Below are positions 5,782-9,951 of a stretch of DNA of 9,951 nucleotides, piece after piece (position 1 is the first letter of the stretch; every line of letters starts with the position of its first letter). This DNA is from Pseudomonadota bacterium (GTDB taxonomy: Bacteria > Pseudomonadota > Alphaproteobacteria > Rhizobiales > Hyphomicrobiaceae). Both the position numbers and the translations under genes were made by a program. Under the pieces are notes generated by a model. It ran no database searches. It was not told the origin of the DNA and saw nothing but the letters and a program-made list of their open reading frames with translations. The DNA lies in the NCBI GenBank assembly GCA_023412745.1, contig JAEZBZ010000350.1:1-9951 (forward strand), written 5' to 3'.

Positions 5782-6933
5782 ATGACGCGCGCGATCTTCG
5801 TCCTGGCTCTGACGATAGCGACCGGCCTGCTGTTCCAGCCGGCGGCCGCGCGGGCGCAGTGGTCCACGCAAACTGAGCCAGGCCAGGATCTCAGCAAGGC
5901 GAAACCGAAGCCCGCCGCCAAAACCGATCCGAAGAGCAAGACCAAGCAGATGGCCCGGCCCACGCAGAAGGGGCCGAAAGCGCTGACACCCAATCCGACC
6001 GCCGATCCAGTCAGCCGGTTTTCGACCAACCTTCCGGACACCGCCGGGACTAAGCTGAAATCCGTTGCGCCAGCGAGTGGCGAGGATGCGGCTTACTTCG
6101 CGTTCGACCAGGGGCAATATCTGACCGCACTCGATTTGGCCGAACGGGCTGCCGCCAAAGGCGACCCGCAGGCGCACACGCTGGTCGGCCGCATCTATGC
6201 GGAGGGCCTCGGCGTCGGAAAGGACGAAGTGGTCGCGGCGCGCTGGTACGCACGCGGGGCGGAACTCGGCGACACCGAAGCCGCCTTCGCGCTCGGTCTG
6301 CAACTCGCCGAAGGCCGCGGTATCGAGAAGGATCGCGCGGCGGCCGCCAACATGTTCGAGAAGGCGGCGGCAACGGGCCATCCTTACGCCAATTACAATC
6401 TCGGGCTGCTGTTCCTCAACGGCGACGGCAAGCCGGAGAATCCGCATCGCGCCGCCATGCACATCACCTACGCAGCCGAGAAGGGCGTCACCGCCGCGCA
6501 GTACGATCTGGCCGTGTTGTACCAGACCGGACACGGCGTGAAGCCGAACGCCCTGGAAGCCGCCCGCTGGATGCGCCGCGCCGCCGAGCAGGGCATGGTT
6601 GAGGCCGAGTATGACTACGCGCTGCTGCTGCTGCGCGGCTTCGGGCTCAACGCCGAGGTCCCCAAAGCCATCGACTATCTGCGCTCGGCCGCCGACAAGG
6701 GCTTTGCTGGCGCCCAGAACCGTCTCGCGCATCTGCTGATCGACGACAGCTCCGGCCGCGCAGTGCAGCCGGTCGAATCCGCCAAATGGCGGCTGCTGGC
6801 GCGGGACAGCGGCCTGAAGGACGAAGCCCTGGATGCCCGCATCGGCAAACTGTCCCGCGCCGACCGTCAAGCGGCAGAGAAAGCCGCGCAGGAATGGCGG
6901 GACCGCAGTTCAATCGGCATGCTGGCGCAGTAA
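5782..6933 (+). CDS. Exported Sel1-repeat (TPR-like) protein
   Basis: A 383-residue protein. Residues 1-25 are a signal peptide (MTRAIFVLALTIATGLLF, cleavage predicted after ARA before Gln26). A Lys/Pro-rich disordered linker (38-70) follows, then about six Sel1 repeats of roughly 36 residues between 104 and 343. Examples are A-x-x-LGxxYAEGLGVGKD at 131-148 and ANYNLGLLFLNGDG at 203-216; the fifth and sixth are more divergent. Sel1 arrays form alpha-solenoids for protein binding; in exported proteins they often act in envelope assembly or signalling. The partner here is unknown. The ATG has GAGGAG 8 nt upstream, and the gene starts 20 nt after the ThiE-like stop, so both are probably translated from the fba transcript. 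A long antisense open frame (6870-5569) is a GC-rich shadow. Confidence 0.92.
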   Translation: MTRAIFVLALTIATGLLFQPAAARAQWSTQTEPGQDLSKAKPKPAAKTDPKSKTKQMARPTQKGPKALTPNPTADPVSRFSTNLPDTAGTKLKSVAPASGEDAAYFAFDQGQYLTALDLAERAAAKGDPQAHTLVGRIYAEGLGVGKDEVVAARWYARGAELGDTEAAFALGLQLAEGRGIEKDRAAAANMFEKAAATGHPYANYNLGLLFLNGDGKPENPHRAAMHITYAAEKGVTAAQYDLAVLYQTGHGVKPNALEAARWMRRAAEQGMVEAEYDYALLLLRGFGLNAEVPKAIDYLRSAADKGFAGAQNRLAHLLIDDSSGRAVQPVESAKWRLLARDSGLKDEALDARIGKLSRADRQAAEKAAQEWRDRSSIGMLAQ

Positions 6934-6957
6934 CCGCAAAGTCGACGAAGCAGTGTT

Positions 6958-6990
6958 GTAGCCGCCGACCGCATCAAGGTTGCGGCTTAC
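6958..6990 (+). terminator. Weak stem-loop after the Sel1-repeat gene
   Basis: AGCCGC (6960-6965) and GCGGCT (6982-6987) form a 6-bp stem, extendable by GTA/TAC across a bulge. It is followed by TTGACCTTAT rather than a clean U-run, with CTTTTCC further on. It lies 24 nt after the Sel1 stop, so it may end or trim the fba operon transcript. The rest of the spacer up to suhB (6991-7146) holds no gene I can support. Confidence 0.3.
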
Positions 6991-7146
6991 TTGACCTTAT
7001 CTGCCGCTTTTCCTTGTCACGGGTGCCGCAAGCGGGTAGTCCGGGGCCGATCACGCTCGCCCACCATTATAGGGCCGGCGGCGCGTTACGCTGCTTCACC
7101 ACAGTACCGCTCTTTGCAATCCCCGACCTATCGAGGCGCTCCCCTT

Positions 7147-7944
7147 ATGCCCACGTCTGCCCTGATGAACGTCATGATCGCCGCTGCTCGCAAAGCCGCG
7201 CGCAGCCTGTCGCGTGATTTCGGCGAAGTGGCGCAGTTGCAGGTGTCGATCAAGGGACCGGCGAATTTCGTTTCCGCCGCCGATCATCGCGCGGAGGAAA
7301 TCCTGTATCGCGAGCTGTCCAAGTCCCGCCCCGGCTACGGCTTCGTGATGGAGGAAGGCGGCGTGGTGGAAGGCGATGACAAGTCACATCGCTGGATCAT
7401 CGATCCGCTCGACGGCACTACCAACTTCCTGCACAGCATCCCGCTGTTTGCCATTTCGATCGGTCTGGAGCGCGAAGGCCAGCTCGTTGCCGGCCTGATC
7501 TACAATCCCGTGACCGACGAGATGTTCACCGCTGAGAAGGGCAAAGGCGCGTTCCTCAACGACCGCCGCATCCGTGTCGCAGCCCGTCAGACGCTGGCCG
7601 ATACCGTCGTTTCCACCGGCATCCCGCATCGCGGACGCAAGGGCCATCCGCGGTTCCTGCGTCAGGCCCAGTCGGTGATGGGACACGTTGCGGGTCTCCG
7701 TCGTACCGGCGCGGCCGCACTCGACTTGGCCTGGACCGCGGCCGGTCGCTTTGACGCTTATTGGGAGTACAACATCCAGCCGTGGGACATGGCAGCCGGC
7801 ATCGTCATCGTGCGCGAGGCCGGCGGTACGGTTCTCGACCTGGAAGGCGGCACGCAGATGATGGAAACCGGCAGCGTTCTGGCCGGCAATGCCGCCATCA
7901 CCAAGGCGCTGCTTCCGATTCTGAACGCACCCGCGGAGGGGTAA
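7147..7944 (+). CDS. suhB: Inositol monophosphatase family protein (SuhB type)
   Basis: A 265-residue member of the Mg2+-dependent inositol monophosphatase family. It hydrolyses myo-inositol-1-phosphate and related sugar phosphates; E. coli SuhB also works in rRNA transcription antitermination. Metal and catalytic residues are intact: Glu69 in FVMEEGG, Asp86 and Asp89 in WIIDPLDGTTNF, and Asp214 in QPWDMAAG, equivalent to E. coli Glu67, Asp84, Asp87 and Asp212. KGPANFVSAAD (36-46) and RRTGAAALDLAW (185-196) also fit. The ATG at 7147 has GAGG 10 nt upstream and begins MPTSALMNVMIAAARKA, like other alphaproteobacterial SuhB proteins. An in-frame extension from 6991 has no family similarity. It is 213 nt from the Sel1 gene, so it probably has its own promoter; I could not locate it with confidence. 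Confidence 0.95.
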   Translation: MPTSALMNVMIAAARKAARSLSRDFGEVAQLQVSIKGPANFVSAADHRAEEILYRELSKSRPGYGFVMEEGGVVEGDDKSHRWIIDPLDGTTNFLHSIPLFAISIGLEREGQLVAGLIYNPVTDEMFTAEKGKGAFLNDRRIRVAARQTLADTVVSTGIPHRGRKGHPRFLRQAQSVMGHVAGLRRTGAAALDLAWTAAGRFDAYWEYNIQPWDMAAGIVIVREAGGTVLDLEGGTQMMETGSVLAGNAAITKALLPILNAPAEG

Positions 7945-8043
7945 GCAAGTAAATTAGGCCGTTGGTGGGCACGATCTTGCCGGTTTTGCCTGCCAAGGGA
8001 TTTCGCTAAGGTCGCAGCAGCGTCCTTTCAAGAGGCTCGAGTA

Positions 8044-9078
8044 ATGGCGAGAAAGCGACAATCGGATATTGCGGCGAAGACCATGCCCAGGACTCTGTCT
8101 TCGCCGGGCGGTTTCCTGCTCAACATGGTTTTCTTCCTGGTTATCGTTGGTTTCATTGCCGCGATTGCCTTTCCGACCTTGATGACGGCGTTTCTCAACA
8201 ATCCGTTTCTTAACGGGTTGATCCTTTTCGTCCTTTTCATAGGCATCCTGTATTCCGCGCGCCAAGTGATCCGGCTTTATCCGGAGATCCGCTGGGTCAA
8301 CGCGTTCCGGATCGCCGACCCCGGCCTTGCCAGCTCCCACCGTCCGGTACTGCTGGCGCCAATGGCCACCATGCTGCGCGATCGCACCGGCACACTGTCG
8401 CTATCGACAACTTCGATGCGCTCGATCATGGATTCTATCGGCTCGCGGCTCGACGAAGCCCGCGATACCGGCCGCTATATGATCGGTCTGCTGGTGTTCC
8501 TCGGGCTGCTCGGAACGTTCTGGGGCCTGCTGGACACGATCACGACCGTCGGCCAGACGATCAGCGCGCTCGACACCAAGGCGTCCGAAAGCTCGATGAT
8601 GTTCGAGGAACTGAAGTCCGGCCTCGCCGCACCGCTGCGCGGCATGGGGACGGCGTTCTCCTCCTCGCTGCTTGGCCTTGCCGGATCGCTGGTTCTTGGC
8701 TTCCTGGAATTGCAGGCCAGTCACGCACAGAACCGCTTCTACAACGAGCTTGAGGATTGGCTGTCCGGGATCACCGAGTTGACACCCGGCACCGCCGGCG
8801 CCGACCAGATGAGCCGGCAGCTCTATTCAGCGGTATTCGAGATGCAGCGCTCGATCACCGAATTGACCGACCGTCTGCAGACGAACCTGCCCGTGACTGA
8901 ACAAGGTGGAACCGACGCAGTGAAGGATCTCGCCAACGGCGTCAACGAACTGGTCAACCAGATGCGCGCTGAGCAGACAGTTGTTCGCCAATGGGTCGAC
9001 GAGCAGTCCCAACAGCAAAGCCAAGTCTCCGGCATGCTGCGGGACTTGGCGAACAATATTCAGCGACGCGGAGCTTGA
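8044..9078 (+). CDS. MotA/TolQ/ExbB-type proton-channel membrane protein
   Basis: A 344-residue inner-membrane protein with four predicted helices: about 24-44 (FLLNMVFFLVIVGFIAAIAF), 54-72, 144-168 and 198-222. The third and fourth carry the family core: GLLGTFWGLLDTI (154-166), matching the GLLGTVWGI helix of TolQ/ExbB, and PLRGMGTAFSSSLLGLAGSL (197-216). Such proteins form the five-subunit stator around a dimer of the partner and conduct ions. Residues 240-344 are cytoplasmic, helical and Gln-rich, likely a coiled coil (ITELTDRL, GVNELVNQM, QQQSQVSGM). The ATG has AGAGG 8 nt upstream. The partner gene begins 3 nt after the stop. No tol, exb or flagellar gene is nearby. Which process it powers is unknown; ZorA of Zorya defence has similar logic, but no other Zorya genes are visible. 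Confidence 0.9.
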   Translation: MARKRQSDIAAKTMPRTLSSPGGFLLNMVFFLVIVGFIAAIAFPTLMTAFLNNPFLNGLILFVLFIGILYSARQVIRLYPEIRWVNAFRIADPGLASSHRPVLLAPMATMLRDRTGTLSLSTTSMRSIMDSIGSRLDEARDTGRYMIGLLVFLGLLGTFWGLLDTITTVGQTISALDTKASESSMMFEELKSGLAAPLRGMGTAFSSSLLGLAGSLVLGFLELQASHAQNRFYNELEDWLSGITELTPGTAGADQMSRQLYSAVFEMQRSITELTDRLQTNLPVTEQGGTDAVKDLANGVNELVNQMRAEQTVVRQWVDEQSQQQSQVSGMLRDLANNIQRRGA

Positions 9079-9081
9079 CGT

Positions 9082-9951
9082 ATGTCGCGGGGGCGCGGTG
9101 GCCGGCGCGGGAGTGAGCGTGGCGAATACTGGCCGGGCTACGTCGACGTGCTGTCGACGCTGCTGCTGGTCGTCACGTTCCTGCTGTCGATCTTTATGCT
9201 CTCGCAGTACTTCGTCAGCCAGGAATCTAGCGGCAAGGACATCGTCCTGCGCCGCCTGAACCAGCAGATCGCGGAACTCACGAACCTGTTGTCGCTGGAA
9301 AAAGGACAATCACGCACGGCGCAGGACGATCTTGCCACATTGCAGGCGACGCTGGCGTCCCTGCGCGAGGAAAACACCCGCCTGATGAGCGCGCAGTCCG
9401 GCAGCGACGATGCGCTGAAGGGCAGCCAAGCCCGCGTCACTGCCCTGTCCTCCGAGCTCGATGAGCAGAAGAAGCTCTCGGACGAGGCCGCCGCCAAGGT
9501 TGATCTGCTGAACCAGCAGTTGCTCGCCCTGCGTCGCCAAATCGCCGCCCTCAACTCGGCGCTGGAAGCCTCCGAACGCAAGGATCAGGAAGCCCAAGAC
9601 CGCATCAAGGATCTCGGCCAGCGCCTCAACACCGCTCTGGCGCGACAGGTGCAGGAATTGCAGCGCTACCGGTCCGATTTCTTCGGCCGGCTGCGTGAGC
9701 TGCTGAAGGACCGCAAGGACATCCGCGTTGTCGGCGACCGTTTCGTGTTTCAGTCGGAAGTGCTGTTCCCCTCAGGCCAGGCGCAGATGACGCCGGAAGG
9801 CCTGGCCGCGCTGGATCAGCTCGCCACCGCCATCGTGGAGCTGGAACGCTCGATCCCCCGCGAAATCGACTGGGCATTGCAGGTCGATGGCCATACCGAC
9901 ATCCGGCCGATCAGCAGTTCGCAATTCCCATCGAACTGGGAACTCTCGACC
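9082..9951 (+). CDS. MotB-like protein with OmpA peptidoglycan-binding domain (3' end cut by window edge)
   Basis: 290 codons of an open frame that continues past the right edge. Order of parts: a short basic cytoplasmic N-terminus; one membrane helix (about 20-44, GYVDVLSTLLLVVTFLLSIF); a long periplasmic coiled coil (about 55-200, heptads such as LRRLNQQIAELTNLL and LLALRRQIAALNSAL); then an OmpA C-terminal domain (from about 215) with VDGHTD (268-273) and FPSNWELST (282-290), the peptidoglycan-binding motifs. Asp22 at the start of the helix matches the proton-carrying Asp of MotB. The start ATG has CGGAG 8 nt upstream, inside the end of the previous gene. With that neighbour it makes a complete stator-type pair. 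The coiled coil is much longer than the linker of flagellar MotB, suggesting a wide reach to the cell wall. The remaining OmpA part lies outside the window. Confidence 0.9.
   Translation, partial: MSRGRGGRRGSERGEYWPGYVDVLSTLLLVVTFLLSIFMLSQYFVSQESSGKDIVLRRLNQQIAELTNLLSLEKGQSRTAQDDLATLQATLASLREENTRLMSAQSGSDDALKGSQARVTALSSELDEQKKLSDEAAAKVDLLNQQLLALRRQIAALNSALEASERKDQEAQDRIKDLGQRLNTALARQVQELQRYRSDFFGRLRELLKDRKDIRVVGDRFVFQSEVLFPSGQAQMTPEGLAALDQLATAIVELERSIPREIDWALQVDGHTDIRPISSSQFPSNWELST

Noticed and set aside
5569..6870. A 433-codon open frame on the minus strand, opposite the ThiE-like and Sel1 genes
   Set aside because: No recognisable domain, low-complexity Gly/Arg/Gln-rich translation, and it is fully antisense to two genes with clear family motifs and good ribosome binding sites. 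Typical GC-rich shadow.
6991..7146. Upstream in-frame start giving a 52-residue N-terminal extension of SuhB
   Set aside because: The extension does not match SuhB proteins. The ATG at 7147 gives the normal N-terminus and has GAGG upstream.
8044..9951. Zorya anti-phage system (ZorA/ZorB)
   Set aside because: Only the stator-like pair is present, the other neighbours are housekeeping genes, and no Zorya helicase or nuclease gene is visible. The window ends inside the second gene, so this is left open only as a remote possibility.

Overview
The window is GC-rich, densely packed chromosomal DNA from an alphaproteobacterium, most likely a Rhizobiales member of the Bradyrhizobiaceae/Nitrobacteraceae type (Bradyrhizobium, Rhodopseudomonas, Afipia and relatives). 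The clues are the order zapA – 6S RNA – 5-formyltetrahydrofolate cyclo-ligase – YmdB-like phosphoesterase, next to gap, a eukaryotic-type class I aldolase, a ThiE-like gene, a Sel1-repeat gene, suhB and a MotA/MotB-like pair. This assignment comes from protein recognition and gene order, not from a database search. I see no insertion sequence, prophage, CRISPR array, tRNA or rRNA.

Left third (1-2497, all minus strand), read from right to left: a promoter; a small Ala/Lys-rich coiled-coil gene; zapA, 51 nt after it; the 6S RNA gene (about 1584-1440) with its own -10 box; 5-formyltetrahydrofolate cyclo-ligase; and a TIGR00282/YmdB-type metallophosphoesterase. The last gene overlaps the cyclo-ligase stop by one base (TGATG) and runs off the left edge. 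The coiled-coil gene beside zapA is a good candidate for a ZauP-like Z-ring partner.

Middle (2498-6933, plus strand): a divergent promoter region, then gap (GAPDH) with a structured leader, a 316-nt gap with a strong hairpin just after gap, and then class I fructose-1,6-bisphosphate aldolase, a ThiE-fold protein and an exported Sel1-repeat protein. The last three look like one operon. From memory, related genomes often have transketolase and phosphoglycerate kinase beside gap and fba; neither is here. The ThiE-like protein has lost most residues that define thiamine-phosphate synthase, so its job is probably different.

Right third (6934-9951, plus strand): a suhB-type inositol monophosphatase, then a two-gene MotA/TolQ/ExbB-like and MotB/OmpA-like pair only 3 nt apart. 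The second gene runs off the right edge. This pair has the features of an ion-driven, peptidoglycan-anchored inner-membrane motor and is not next to flagellar, Tol or Ton genes in this window. It and the degenerate ThiE-like protein are the two most interesting items. Otherwise this is mainly conserved core-genome sequence, and I do not see a clearly new multi-gene system.
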